DNA of 64,000 nucleotides, taken from assembly GCF_001856665.1 (NCBI RefSeq), contig NZ_CP017781.1, forward strand, positions 1,240,001-1,304,000. The letters are read 5' to 3'. This DNA comes from Rhodobacter xanthinilyticus. GTDB taxonomy: Bacteria > Pseudomonadota > Alphaproteobacteria > Rhodobacterales > Rhodobacteraceae. The position numbers and the translations under genes were made by a program. The first letter of the stretch is position 1. The number at the start of each line of letters is the position of its first letter. Below are positions 18,259 to 29,043 of this stretch, one piece after another. The notes under the pieces are model-generated. The model was not told the DNA's origin. It saw only the letters and a list, made by a program, of their open reading frames with translations, and did not search any database.

Positions 18259-19264
18259 TGTCGAGTGGTTCACCGAGCTTTTCGACCGGCGCGGCAAGAT
18301 CCTGGACGATGCGGCCTGGTCGGCGCGCTATCAGGTGAGCCGGGCCGAGCAGCTTGGCGCGCTGGGGATCGTCTTCACCGCGATCGACGCGGATGTGGTG
18401 CTGATCGTCGAGGCGCCCGATGACAACGGCCGGCGCAGCACGGTGGCGATGCTCGAGGCCTTTGCGGCGCTTTTCGGGCTGCGGCAGCGGCGCGCGCTTC
18501 TGGGCTTTGCCAATGAGACCCAGCAGGAGATTGCGCTCCTTTATGACCCCGATGTGGTCAGCGCCCGCCATGACCCGCGCGGCGGGCCGGGGGCGAGCCC
18601 GCGGTTTGACAAGAGCCTGCGGATCGACCTCGATATTGATGCGACTTTGGACACGGTGACATTTTCCAAGCCGCCATTGGAGGTGGAATTGGAAACGAAA
18701 ACCGGGGCGCGGCTGCGGCTCATCGGGGTGCATATCAAGTCGAAGGCGCCGCATGGGGCGCGCTCGGCGGAGAGCGAGACGCGGATTGCGATCGAGAACC
18801 GGCGCAAGCAGCTGGCGCAATGTATCTGGCTGCGGCAGCGGGTGGATGAGCATCTCGACGCGGGCGAGGACGTGATCGTGCTGGGCGATTTCAACGACGG
18901 GCCGGGGCTTGATGAGTATGAAAAGCTCTTCGGGCGGTCGGGGGTGGAGACCGTTCTGGGCGCGGGGGGGCCGGCGGAGCGGCAGCTCCATGACCCCCAT
19001 GCGCGGCTCCACCGGGGCCATGCGACGGCGGCGGCGCCGAGCTCGGCGCGGTTCTATCAGGTTGAGCAGGAACAATATTTCTCCGCGATGCTGGATTATA
19101 TCATGGTCTCGGCGGGGCTGTGCGGGCGGGCGCCGCGCTGGCGGATCTGGCATCCGTTCGACGACCCGGTCTGTTACCGCACGCCCGAGCTGCGCGAGGC
19201 GCTGTTGCAAGCCTCGGACCATTTTCCGGTGACGCTGGATCTCGAGTTCGGGGGGGTGAGATGA
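18239..19264 (+). CDS. Endonuclease/exonuclease/phosphatase family protein
   Basis: 341 residues with the metal-dependent phosphodiesterase fold: N-terminal MRIATYNVEWFTELF (Asn), EAPD (metal Glu), IGVHIKSK, GDFNDGPG and C-terminal QASDHFPV (catalytic Asp-His). The start at 18239 gives a 20-base overlap with the upstream gene; longer frames enter the J-domain gene. No signal peptide, so probably cytoplasmic. Substrate unknown (DNA, lipid or nucleotide phosphodiester). The next gene starts within its stop codon (ATGA). Confidence 0.8.
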   Translation: MRIATYNVEWFTELFDRRGKILDDAAWSARYQVSRAEQLGALGIVFTAIDADVVLIVEAPDDNGRRSTVAMLEAFAALFGLRQRRALLGFANETQQEIALLYDPDVVSARHDPRGGPGASPRFDKSLRIDLDIDATLDTVTFSKPPLEVELETKTGARLRLIGVHIKSKAPHGARSAESETRIAIENRRKQLAQCIWLRQRVDEHLDAGEDVIVLGDFNDGPGLDEYEKLFGRSGVETVLGAGGPAERQLHDPHARLHRGHATAAAPSSARFYQVEQEQYFSAMLDYIMVSAGLCGRAPRWRIWHPFDDPVCYRTPELREALLQASDHFPVTLDLEFGGVR

Positions 19265-19659
19265 GGGTTTTGGCGGTTTTGGCGGTTTTGGCGGGGCTGG
19301 GCGGGGCTTCGGCCGAGGAGGCGCCCGCGCCCGCGCCCGAGGCGCCGATCGACGAGGGATTTTCGCTCCTCGAGGAGGGGGCGAAGCTGATCCTGCGCGG
19401 GCTGTTCGACGAGATGGGGCCGGCGCTCGAGGAGGCGCAGAAGGGCCTCGCGGAGGCGGGCGAGCGGCTCGGGCCGGCGCTGGCGCAGCTCGGCGCGCTG
19501 ATCGACGATGTGCAAAATTACGAGGCGCCCGAGCGGCTGCCGAACGGCGATATCGTGATCCGGCGCAAGCCCGGCGCGCCGGCGCCGCCGCCCCTGCCCG
19601 AGGGGGAGGGGGCGCCAAAAGCCGGAGCCCCCGCCACGCCCGGCGAGGTAGAGCTTTGA
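19261..19659 (+). CDS. Small exported acidic protein
   Basis: 132 residues, start overlapping the previous stop by four bases. Signal peptide MRVLAVLAVLAGLGGASAEE, then a proline/alanine-rich acidic stretch, an amphipathic helical middle (FSLLEEGAKLILRGLFDEM, ALEEAQKGLAEAGERLG) and a proline-rich tail. It resembles periplasmic alphaproteobacterial proteins annotated only as hypothetical. Convergent with ppx with a 33-base gap. Confidence 0.7.
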   Translation: MRVLAVLAVLAGLGGASAEEAPAPAPEAPIDEGFSLLEEGAKLILRGLFDEMGPALEEAQKGLAEAGERLGPALAQLGALIDDVQNYEAPERLPNGDIVIRRKPGAPAPPPLPEGEGAPKAGAPATPGEVEL

Positions 19660-19692
19660 TTTTCTGAGTAAAACGCCGCCGGGGGCGACGCT

Positions 19693-21249
19693 TCATTCGG
19701 GCAGGATCACCTTCGGCGCGACCTTCAGCGCGCTGGCGAGCGAGGCGAAGCGCGATTCGGCGACCTCGCCGAAGAGGCCCGCGCCCTTCTTGGTGAGCTT
19801 GAGCTCCAGCACGCCCTTTTTCGCCTTCAGCTCGAGCTGGCCGGCATCTTGCGGGTCGCCGATGGTGAACATCGCGCCAAAGCGCATCGCCTTGCCGAGC
19901 ACCTCGGCGCGCTGGATCTGCTCGGCGGTGAGCAGGGTGAAGAGCGGCTCGAAGCGCGAGCCCGCGCGCGAGTTCTTGTAGCGGTGCAGGAGCGCGAGGC
20001 CGAGGAACACCCGCTCGGGGTGGCTCAGCGCGGCGAGATTGGCGCGGGTGACATTGTCGAAACAGGCCTCGGCGCGGTAATCGGGGTGGGTGCGCCAGGT
20101 CGTGTCATGGAGCAGGCAGGCCGCGCGGATCAGCCGGTAGAGCTCGGGCGGGGTCTCGCCGAAGATCGGCTGGATGAAGGCGTGGAGCTTCTTGCCAAAG
20201 CCCGGGATCCGCGCCATCGCGCGTTCGGAATGGCGGCAGGCCTCGATCAGCGGGTCGCGCCGGCGCAGCCGTTCAGGCATTTGCTCGTAAAGCAGGCCCT
20301 CGCGGATGCCGTAGGAGGACACGTCGATTTCCTTCGGCGCGAAGGTCTCGACCAATTCGCGCAGAACGAGGCTCGCGAGCGGCACGAGCTCGATGCGCGC
20401 GGCCGAGATGCCGGTGCGCGCGCGCAGCTCGGCGAGGTCGCTTTTCTCGATCCACTCAAGGGTCTTGAAGAGGCCCTCGGGCTCCATCCGGTATTCATGG
20501 AGCACCATCAAGGGATAGCCCGCGCGCTCCATGTCGAGCCGGCCGATCGCGCGCCAGGAGCCGCCGACGAGATAGATGCGCTCATGCTCGGTGCCGACGG
20601 CGCGGGCGAGCTCGGCCACCACCGATTTGATATGCGCAAGCAGCTCCTTGCGCCCGCCCTTGACCTGTTGCAGCCGGAACGGCCCGAGCGGCGAGGTCAC
20701 GCGCCGCCAGACCCGCCCGTCGCGGATCTCGGCGAGCTCCATCGAATTGCCGCCGATATCGCAGATCAGCCCCGCCGCCTCGGGCCAGCCCAGAAGCACG
20801 CCCTGCGCCGAGAGGCGGGCCTCCTCGGGGCCGTCGATGACATGGAGCTTGAGGCCGGTCTCGCGCTCGACGAGGCGTTGGAACTCGGGGCCGTCCTCGG
20901 CCTCGCGCACGGCGGCGGTGGCGACGCAGGTGAGCGGGCCGATGCCCATGCCTTGGGCCAGCGCCGAGAAGCGTTTGAGCGCGGCAAAGGCGCGCTCGCG
21001 CCCGCGCGGGTTCAGCCGGCCGGTTTCCGCCAGCCCCTGACCGAGCCCCGCCATCACCTTTTCATTGTAGAAATAGGCCGGGCTGCGGGCGGCGCCGTCG
21101 AAGACGACCATCCGCACCGAGTTCGAGCCCACGTCGACCACCCCCACGCGGCTGAGCGCGCGGGCGGAGGGGTCGTCGAAAAGCGGTTTGCCGAAGGGAT
21201 CCCACTCGTCGCCCGCGGCGGCGCCGGGGCTTTGCGATGTCGCGTTCAT
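19693..21249 (-). CDS. ppx: Exopolyphosphatase / pppGpp phosphatase family
   Basis: 518 residues, Ppx/GppA family, removing terminal phosphate from polyphosphate. N-terminal ASKHA fold with VGVVDVGSNSVRMVVFD (phosphate loop), CVATAAVREAEDG, and the ICDIGGNSMEL motif. A C-terminal HD-like helical domain contains CLLHDTTW and LALLHRYK. The start at 21249 (MNATSQSP) is chosen; longer readings run into the ppx-ppk gap. It lies 59 bases after ppk in the same direction, the usual pairing of synthesis and hydrolysis of polyphosphate. Confidence 0.93.
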   Translation of the reverse strand: MNATSQSPGAAAGDEWDPFGKPLFDDPSARALSRVGVVDVGSNSVRMVVFDGAARSPAYFYNEKVMAGLGQGLAETGRLNPRGRERAFAALKRFSALAQGMGIGPLTCVATAAVREAEDGPEFQRLVERETGLKLHVIDGPEEARLSAQGVLLGWPEAAGLICDIGGNSMELAEIRDGRVWRRVTSPLGPFRLQQVKGGRKELLAHIKSVVAELARAVGTEHERIYLVGGSWRAIGRLDMERAGYPLMVLHEYRMEPEGLFKTLEWIEKSDLAELRARTGISAARIELVPLASLVLRELVETFAPKEIDVSSYGIREGLLYEQMPERLRRRDPLIEACRHSERAMARIPGFGKKLHAFIQPIFGETPPELYRLIRAACLLHDTTWRTHPDYRAEACFDNVTRANLAALSHPERVFLGLALLHRYKNSRAGSRFEPLFTLLTAEQIQRAEVLGKAMRFGAMFTIGDPQDAGQLELKAKKGVLELKLTKKGAGLFGEVAESRFASLASALKVAPKVILPE

Positions 21250-21308
21250 TCTGCCGTCCGTCTTTATGGCCGGCCCCGAGTCGCCCCGGGGGTGCGTCAC
21301 CCTAGCCC

Positions 21309-23474
<2,166 letters not shown>

Positions 23475-23496
23475 GGCGCGCTTATGAGGTTGAATT

Positions 23497-23514
23497 GTAA
23501 CGGCTTGATAACAT
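23497..23514 (-). promoter_or_regulatory. Possible PHO box before ppk
   Basis: On the minus strand, ATGTTAT-CAAG-CCGTTAC forms two seven-base units 11 bases apart, as in PhoB boxes (CTGTCAT-N4-CTGTCAT). The matches are only 5 of 7 and 4 of 7. It lies 23 bases before the ppk start. Confidence 0.3.
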
Positions 23515-23524
23515 TCTGCGCCGC

Positions 23525-24199
23525 TCAGGCGAGACTGTCCAGAACCTCTGCGGCGAGCGGGCGGGTGATCGCGCGGCCCTGCGCGAGGGCGCGGGCGTCA
23601 AGCGCGGCGACGAGGCGGCGGGCCTGGGCAAGCGAGCGGTCCATGCGGGTCACGAGCCAGGGGATCAGCGCGGGGGCGACGGTGAGCTGGCGGTCGGCGA
23701 AGAGTTTGACGAGGACCGCGGCGAGGAGCGCGTCATCGGGGGGCGCGATGGTGACCTGGGCGGTGGCCTGCATGCGGCTGGCGAGATCGGGCAGGGTGAG
23801 GCGCCAATCCCGCGGCGGGGTGGCGGCGGTGATCAGAAGCTCGCCCCCCTCGGCCTGCATCAGGTTGTGGAGGTGAAAGAGCGCCTCCTCGGCCTGCGGC
23901 TGACCCGCGGCGCGGTCGGCATCCTCGATGACCGCAGCGCCCGCGCGGGCGAGCGTTTCGGCCAGATCATCGGTCAGATCGGCCGCGCGGGCGAGCGGCG
24001 CGCGATGTTCCTCGGCCCAGATCGCGGCGAGATGCGATTTGCCCGCGCCCTCGGGGCCGATCAGCAGCATCCGGCGCTGCGGCCAGAGGGCGGGGGTGTC
24101 GAGCGTGGCGAGCGCGAGCGCATTCGCGGGCGCGACGAAGAAATCCTCTCGGCCCTGCGAGGAGCGCAGCGGCAGGTCGAAAATCATCTGCTCGGTCAA
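23525..24199 (-). CDS. hdaA: DnaA-inactivating AAA+ protein HdaA
   Basis: 224 residues, Hda/DnaA-like AAA+ domain that promotes ATP hydrolysis by DnaA on the sliding clamp after replication. The N-terminal QMIFDLPL is the expected beta-clamp-binding motif. Walker A is GPEGAGKSH, the Walker B region is VIEDADR, and the sensor/arginine region ends [17 protein letters not shown]. There is no DNA-binding domain IV, separating it from DnaA. It lies between the permease gene (5-base gap) and ppk, probably one operon. Confidence 0.88.
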   Translation of the reverse strand: MTEQMIFDLPLRSSQGREDFFVAPANALALATLDTPALWPQRRMLLIGPEGAGKSHLAAIWAEEHRAPLARAADLTDDLAETLARAGAAVIEDADRAAGQPQAEEALFHLHNLMQAEGGELLITAATPPRDWRLTLPDLASRMQATAQVTIAPPDDALLAAVLVKLFADRQLTVAPALIPWLVTRMDRSLAQARRLVAALDARALAQGRAITRPLAAEVLDSLA

Positions 24200-24204
24200 G
24201 GGCT

Positions 24205-25323
24205 TCAGTCCTCCGCGGGGTGATGGGCGAGAGGCCCGTCCTCCGCCTGCACCGCCGCCGCTTCATCGCGCCCGGCAAAGCCTTTGTAAAGCCGCCCCTC
24301 GAGGTAGTGATCGATGGCAAAGCGCGTCAGAACCCCGATCATCGCCGCGACCGGCACCGCGACGAGCATGCCGACGAAGCCGAAAAGCGTGCCGAAGGCG
24401 GAGAGCGCGAAGATCAGCCACAGCGGATGCAGCCCCACCGAGGAGCCGACGAGGCGCGGGGTGATGACATTGCCCTCGAGGAACTGGCCGACCGCGAAGA
24501 TCGCCGCGACGATGCCGATCGCCACCCAGTCGCCCCAGAACTGAAACAGCGCCAGCCCGATCGCGAGCGCGCCGCCGACCAGCGCGCCGACATAGGGGAT
24601 GAAGGTCAGCCCGCCCGCGATCGCCCCCGCGATCAGCCCGAAATTGAGCCCCGCAAGCATCAGCGCGACCGCGTAGAAGGCGCCGAGGATCAGGCAGACC
24701 GAGACCTGCCCGCGCACGAAGCCCGAGAGCACCCGGTCGATCTCGCGGGCGAGCGCGCGCACCGTCTCGACATGGTCGCGCGGCAGCCAACTGTCGATTT
24801 TCGCGACCATATTGTCCCAATCGAGCAGCATGTAGAAGGCCACGACCGGAACCACCACGACGAGCACGATGAAGTTCACCACCCCCATCGCCGAGGACAG
24901 CAGCGTCTGCGCAAGCTCGCCGCCGCGGTCCTTGACCGAGGTGCCAAAGGAGGTGAGCGTTTCATTGACCACCGAGCCCGGCTCGATCAGCGAGGGGAAG
25001 GTGGTGGTGAGGAAATTCATCAGCCGCTGCGTCGCCTCGGGGGCGATCTCGACGAGCTGGGTGAGCTGGCGCACCATCGCGGGGATGATCGCGAGCGCCA
25101 GCACCACGAAGGCGAGCGTCGCGATCAGCGCGATCACCGCGGTCGCGGCGGGGCGCGACAGGCCCATCCGCTCGAGCCGGTCGGCCAGCGGGTCGAGGAA
25201 ATAGGCGATCGCGCCGCCGATCAGGAAGGGCAGGATCACCTGGCCCAGCCCCCAGAGCGCGAGCGCGAAGAGAAGCGCCGCGACGCCCCAATAGAGGACT
25301 TGTTGACGCACCGGCAGGGACAT
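24205..25323 (-). CDS. AI-2E family (PerM-like) transporter
   Basis: 372 residues with about eight membrane helices. Landmarks: GGAIAYFLDPLADRLE near the start, the long central soluble region, LDWDNMVAKIDSWLPRDH, GALVGGALAIGLALF and EGNVITPRLVGSSVGLHPL, the last typical of AI-2E/PerM proteins. The ATG at 25323 is preferred, with AAAGGA before it; a TTG five codons upstream is possible. Despite the family name, transport of autoinducer-2 should not be assumed; some members are Na+/H+ antiporters or peptide permeases. Confidence 0.85.
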   Translation of the reverse strand: MSLPVRQQVLYWGVAALLFALALWGLGQVILPFLIGGAIAYFLDPLADRLERMGLSRPAATAVIALIATLAFVVLALAIIPAMVRQLTQLVEIAPEATQRLMNFLTTTFPSLIEPGSVVNETLTSFGTSVKDRGGELAQTLLSSAMGVVNFIVLVVVVPVVAFYMLLDWDNMVAKIDSWLPRDHVETVRALAREIDRVLSGFVRGQVSVCLILGAFYAVALMLAGLNFGLIAGAIAGGLTFIPYVGALVGGALAIGLALFQFWGDWVAIGIVAAIFAVGQFLEGNVITPRLVGSSVGLHPLWLIFALSAFGTLFGFVGMLVAVPVAAMIGVLTRFAIDHYLEGRLYKGFAGRDEAAAVQAEDGPLAHHPAED

Positions 25324-25457
25324 CGGGGATCCTTTCAAAAACTCCGGGTGAGATTGGCCTTTTTGGCGCCCAAATCAAGGGGCGGCGGTTGACGCCCCTG
25401 CCGCGCGCGGCTCTATTGGTGAAAATCGCGCCGCGGCGCCGCATCCGAGAGCTTGCC

Positions 25458-26906
25458 ATGACCCGTTTTGCCCCCCTGAGCCTTCTGGCGCTTCTCTCCG
25501 GCCTTGGTTTCGGGGCCGGTCTCGGGCTGGGGCCGGCGGCGGCTTTCGAGCTCGGCACCGGGGTCGATGTGATCTCCGACCCGCAGACCAGAATCGAGGC
25601 GCTGCACCGGCTCTATATCGGGCATGAGATCGGGCCGGGGCTGAGCTTTGGCCAATCGGTCTATTCGGCGGCGAAGGGCGATGCGGGGGGGGCGTTCTTC
25701 TGGGGCGTCGAGGCGGTGAAGATGATGCCGGTCTCGGGGCCGCTCTCGGCCACGGCGGGGCTGTTTCTGGGCGGCGGCGGCGGCGCGGCGCAGGTGGTGG
25801 GCGACGGGTTCATGACGCGCGCCCATGTCGGGCTGCGCTATGCGGCGAGCGAGCGGCTCGGCTATGAGCTCGGCGCGAGCTGGGTGAAGATCACCGGCGC
25901 CGATATCGAGGACCCGGCGGTGAGCCTCGGGCTGAGCTACAATTTCGGCGTGGTGCATCCGAGCGAGGAGGCGGTGGCGCCGGGCTTTGGCGCGCTCAAG
26001 CTGCGCGGGGTGAGCTTGCGGGCGGGGGCGGTCGCGGCGCGCGGTGCCAACCGCACCGGCGCCGCGCAGGCGGATCTGGGGCTTTTCGGCGCGGAAGGGG
26101 CGTTCTCGATCGGGCCGGGGCGGGAGGTTTTCCTCGCCGCCGATGGTGCGGCGAAGGGGGGCGAGGGCTATATGCAGATCCTCGCGGGCGGGCGGCAGCG
26201 CTGGGCGACGGGGCCGGTGGGGCTATTTGTCGAGGGCGGGCTCGGCTTTGGCGGCGGCGGCGAGGTCGACACCGGCGCGGGCGGGCTCCTCAGCCTCGGC
26301 GCGGGCGTGGCGGTGCCGGTCGCGCCCTGGGCCGATGTGGAATTCGCGCTGGGCGGGGTCGCCTCGGCGGGCGAGTACAAGGGCGCGCAGGCGAGCGTGC
26401 GGCTGGTGCGGGTGTTCGCGCGCGACCCGGGCGCCACCGCGCCGGGCGGCGGGCAGAAATGGGCCTATACTTTGGGCGTGGCGATGCAGGACCCGAACCC
26501 GGGCTTCCGCAAGCCCGGCGTCACCGCCACCGCGCGGCCGATCTTGCAGGAAAGCTCGGTCGACATGTTCCTGACCGAGCGCAGCTATATCAGCGGCACC
26601 GCGCAGACCGCGCTCGGCGGCGATGTGGCGGGCTATGCGATCGGGCTTCTCGGGCTCGGCTACGAGATGCCGCTCGGCGGGCGCTGGTATGGCTCGCTCG
26701 AGGCACAGCTCGGCGCGGCGGGCGGCGGCGGGGTCAACGCGAATGGCGGGCTGATCGGCGGCGCGCGGGTCGAGCTCGATTACGCGCTGAACGAGAGCGC
26801 GCGGCTGAGCTTCGCGCTGGGCAAGCTCACCCATCTGAAATCGGGCGCCGGCATGGCGCCGACCACCGCGCAGATCGGCGTGAAATTCCCGTTCACGACG
26901 CGCTGA
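25458..26906 (+). CDS. Predicted outer-membrane beta-barrel protein
   Basis: 482 residues. The signal peptide ends about residue 28 (GLGPAAA-FELG). The rest alternates glycine-rich hydrophobic and polar stretches (LSATAGLFLGGGGGAAQVVG, LGYELGASWVKITG, VGLFVEGGLGFGGGGEV), the pattern of antiparallel membrane strands, and ends in ...IGVKFPFTTR. I do not recognise a specific porin or enzyme family. Two roughly similar halves may each form a barrel; this was not computed. It abuts the convergent NYN gene with no intergenic base. Confidence 0.65.
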   Translation: MTRFAPLSLLALLSGLGFGAGLGLGPAAAFELGTGVDVISDPQTRIEALHRLYIGHEIGPGLSFGQSVYSAAKGDAGGAFFWGVEAVKMMPVSGPLSATAGLFLGGGGGAAQVVGDGFMTRAHVGLRYAASERLGYELGASWVKITGADIEDPAVSLGLSYNFGVVHPSEEAVAPGFGALKLRGVSLRAGAVAARGANRTGAAQADLGLFGAEGAFSIGPGREVFLAADGAAKGGEGYMQILAGGRQRWATGPVGLFVEGGLGFGGGGEVDTGAGGLLSLGAGVAVPVAPWADVEFALGGVASAGEYKGAQASVRLVRVFARDPGATAPGGGQKWAYTLGVAMQDPNPGFRKPGVTATARPILQESSVDMFLTERSYISGTAQTALGGDVAGYAIGLLGLGYEMPLGGRWYGSLEAQLGAAGGGGVNANGGLIGGARVELDYALNESARLSFALGKLTHLKSGAGMAPTTAQIGVKFPFTTR

Positions 26907-27425
26907 TTACTCTCGCGGGGCGAGCCAGAGCGCCCCCGCGCGGTAGCCGCCGCGGATCAGATGGCCGGGCGCGGCCGCCTCGGGGAAGCGCGCGTGCCAG
27001 TCGAGATAGCGGTCGTTCGTGACGATCCGCGCGCCCTGGTCGCGCGCGGCGCTCAGGATGATCGGGTCGGCCGGCTCGCCGCGCGCGACAACCAGCACCT
27101 GCGCCACCGGCAGGCGCAGCAGCCGCGCGAATTCGGCGTCATCGACATAGCGGTCGAAGAGCTTGTAGCCGGCATTGGCATCGAACACGACGCCGGTCTC
27201 GAAGCCGAGCTTGCGGCAGGCGGCGATCACCTCGCGCAGCGTCTCGAGGCGGGGGCTGTTGTCGCGCCAATGCATCACATTCGAGCCATCGAGCACCACC
27301 CAGGATTTCGCCCGCCCGCGCCGGCGCGCCGCCTCGAGCAGCCCCCAGACGAGCAAGAGCGCAAGCCCGAGCCCGAGTTCGGGGAGATAGCCCGCCAAGG
27401 GGCCGAGCGCGGTGATGAAATCCAT
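26907..27425 (-). CDS. Membrane-anchored NYN/PIN-type RNase-like protein
   Basis: 172 residues. An N-terminal membrane helix (LGLGLALLLVWGLLEAARRR) is followed by a NYN domain like that of Zc3h12a RNases: WVVLDGSNVMHW supplies the first acidic residue, DPIILSAARDQGARIVTNDRYLDW the later ones. It probably cleaves RNA at the cytoplasmic face of the inner membrane. The start at 27425 has GAGGAT upstream. It diverges from proS with 121 bases between. The substrate is unknown. Confidence 0.75.
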   Translation of the reverse strand: MDFITALGPLAGYLPELGLGLALLLVWGLLEAARRRGRAKSWVVLDGSNVMHWRDNSPRLETLREVIAACRKLGFETGVVFDANAGYKLFDRYVDDAEFARLLRLPVAQVLVVARGEPADPIILSAARDQGARIVTNDRYLDWHARFPEAAAPGHLIRGGYRAGALWLAPRE

Positions 27426-27546
27426 GTCGATCCTCGAAAATCTGGCCCCCGAGTTTACCCCCGCGCCACGCCCCCGCAACCGCGATCTTGCCCGCAGGCC
27501 GCTTTTCGGCTAGCCCGGGCGCAAAGCAACCGTTCACAGGTCCGCC

Positions 27547-28887
27547 ATGCGCCTTACCCGCTACTTCCTCCCCGTCCTCAAGGAAAACCCCGCCGAGGCG
27601 CAGATCGTCAGCCACCGGCTGATGCTGCGCGCCGGCATGATCAAACAGCAGGCCGCGGGGATCTATTCCTGGCTGCCCTTGGGCTACAAGGTGCTCAAGC
27701 GGCTCGAGCAGATCGTCCATGAGGAGCAGATCCGCGCGGGGCATATCCCGCTCCTGATGCCGACGCTGCAACCGGCGGATCTGTGGCGCGAAAGCGGGCG
27801 CTATGACGATTACGGTCAGGAGATGCTGCGCATCAAGGACCGCCACGACCGCGACATGCTCTACGGCCCCACCAACGAGGAGATGATCACCGACATCTTC
27901 CGCTCCCATGTCGAGAGCTACAAATCGCTGCCGCTGACGCTCTACCATATCCAGTGGAAATTCCGCGACGAGGTGCGCCCGCGCTTTGGCGTGATGCGCG
28001 GCCGCGAATTCCTGATGAAGGATGGCTACAACTTCGACCTGACGCGCGAGGATGCGCTGCATGCCTACAACCGCCATATGGTGAGCTACCTGCGCACCTA
28101 TGAGCGCATGGGCCTCACCGCGATCCCGATGCGCGCGGCCTCGGGCCCGATCGGCGGCGACAACACCCATGAATTCCTCGTGCTGGCGAAAACCGGCGAG
28201 TCGGAGGTCTTCTATGACGCGAAAGTGCCGGAGCTGAAGCTCGGCGAGCGCGCGGTGGATTACGACAACCGCGCCGAAGTGGCGGCGATCTGCGAGGAAT
28301 TCACCACGCTTTATGCGCGCACCGACGAGACCCATGACGAGGCGGCCTTTGCCGCGCAGGTGCCCGAAGAGCGCCGGATGGTCGGCCGCGGCATCGAAGT
28401 GGGCCAGATCTTCTACTTCGGCACGAAATATTCGGAAGCGATGGGCGCGACCGTGGTCACGCCCGACGGCAGCCGCGTGCCGGTCGAGATGGGCTCGCAC
28501 GGGATCGGCGTGAGCCGGCTTCTGGGCGCGCTGATCGAGGCCAACCACGACGAGAAGGGCATCATCTGGCCCGAGGGCGTGACGCCGTTCCATGTCGGCC
28601 TCGTCAACCTCAAACAGGGCGATGCGGCCACCGACGCGGCCTGCGCCGAGCTTTACGCGGCGCTCGTGGCCAAGGGGCTCGACCCGCTCTATGACGACCG
28701 CGAAGAGCGGGCGGGGGCGAAATTCGCGACCATGGACCTGATCGGTCTGCCCTGGCGGATCACGGTCGGCCCGCGGGGGCTGGCCTCGGGCATGGTCGAG
28801 CTGACCTGCCGGCGCAGCGGCGAGAGCGAGGAAATGTCGCCCGCGGCCGCGGTGGAACGCGTCGCGGCGATCTACGCCGGGCTCTGA
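27547..28887 (+). CDS. proS: Prolyl-tRNA synthetase (short form)
   Basis: 446 residues, charging tRNA-Pro. This is the short alphaproteobacterial type without the INS editing domain between motifs 2 and 3. Class II landmarks: motif 1 region [18 protein letters not shown], the GPTNEEM loop, motif 2 [14 protein letters not shown], motif 3 near [15 protein letters not shown], and a C-terminal anticodon domain ending VAAIYAGL. A strong terminator follows at once. Free-standing editing proteins would be needed elsewhere. Confidence 0.96.
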   Translation: MRLTRYFLPVLKENPAEAQIVSHRLMLRAGMIKQQAAGIYSWLPLGYKVLKRLEQIVHEEQIRAGHIPLLMPTLQPADLWRESGRYDDYGQEMLRIKDRHDRDMLYGPTNEEMITDIFRSHVESYKSLPLTLYHIQWKFRDEVRPRFGVMRGREFLMKDGYNFDLTREDALHAYNRHMVSYLRTYERMGLTAIPMRAASGPIGGDNTHEFLVLAKTGESEVFYDAKVPELKLGERAVDYDNRAEVAAICEEFTTLYARTDETHDEAAFAAQVPEERRMVGRGIEVGQIFYFGTKYSEAMGATVVTPDGSRVPVEMGSHGIGVSRLLGALIEANHDEKGIIWPEGVTPFHVGLVNLKQGDAATDAACAELYAALVAKGLDPLYDDREERAGAKFATMDLIGLPWRITVGPRGLASGMVELTCRRSGESEEMSPAAAVERVAAIYAGL

Positions 28888-28905
28888 TCGGGCTGAATTT
28901 CGGAG

Positions 28906-28933
28906 AGCCGGGGGCCCGCGCCCCCGGCTTTTT
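28906..28933 (+). terminator. Terminator after proS
   Basis: AGCCGGGGG-CCCGCG-CCCCCGGCT, a nine-base stem, followed by T residues, 18 bases after the proS stop. Confidence 0.85.
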
Positions 28934-28953
28934 CATGCGCGGCGCAGGCTGGA

Positions 28954-28975
28954 CTTGACTGAAATACTCAGGTAT
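28954..28975 (+). promoter_or_regulatory. IscR / iron-responsive-like site before the peroxidase gene
   Basis: GACTGAAATACTCAGGTAT (28957-28975) differs from the E. coli IscR type 1 pattern GACTAAAATAGTCGGGTAT at three positions. It lies about 70 bases before the di-haem peroxidase ATG, where a repressor could act. This suggests iron or Fe-S control. No biochemical support is available from sequence. Confidence 0.45.
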
Positions 28976-29043
28976 TGACCGATGTCAAGGCGCCGCGCCC
29001 CGTATGCGGCCAAACCCCCGCCAGGACTTCTCAGGACCGAGCC

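Noticed and set aside
24205-25323. Quorum-sensing role for the AI-2E-type permease
   Set aside because: Only the family name suggests it; no luxS or lsr genes are present in the window and PerM-like members have other roles.
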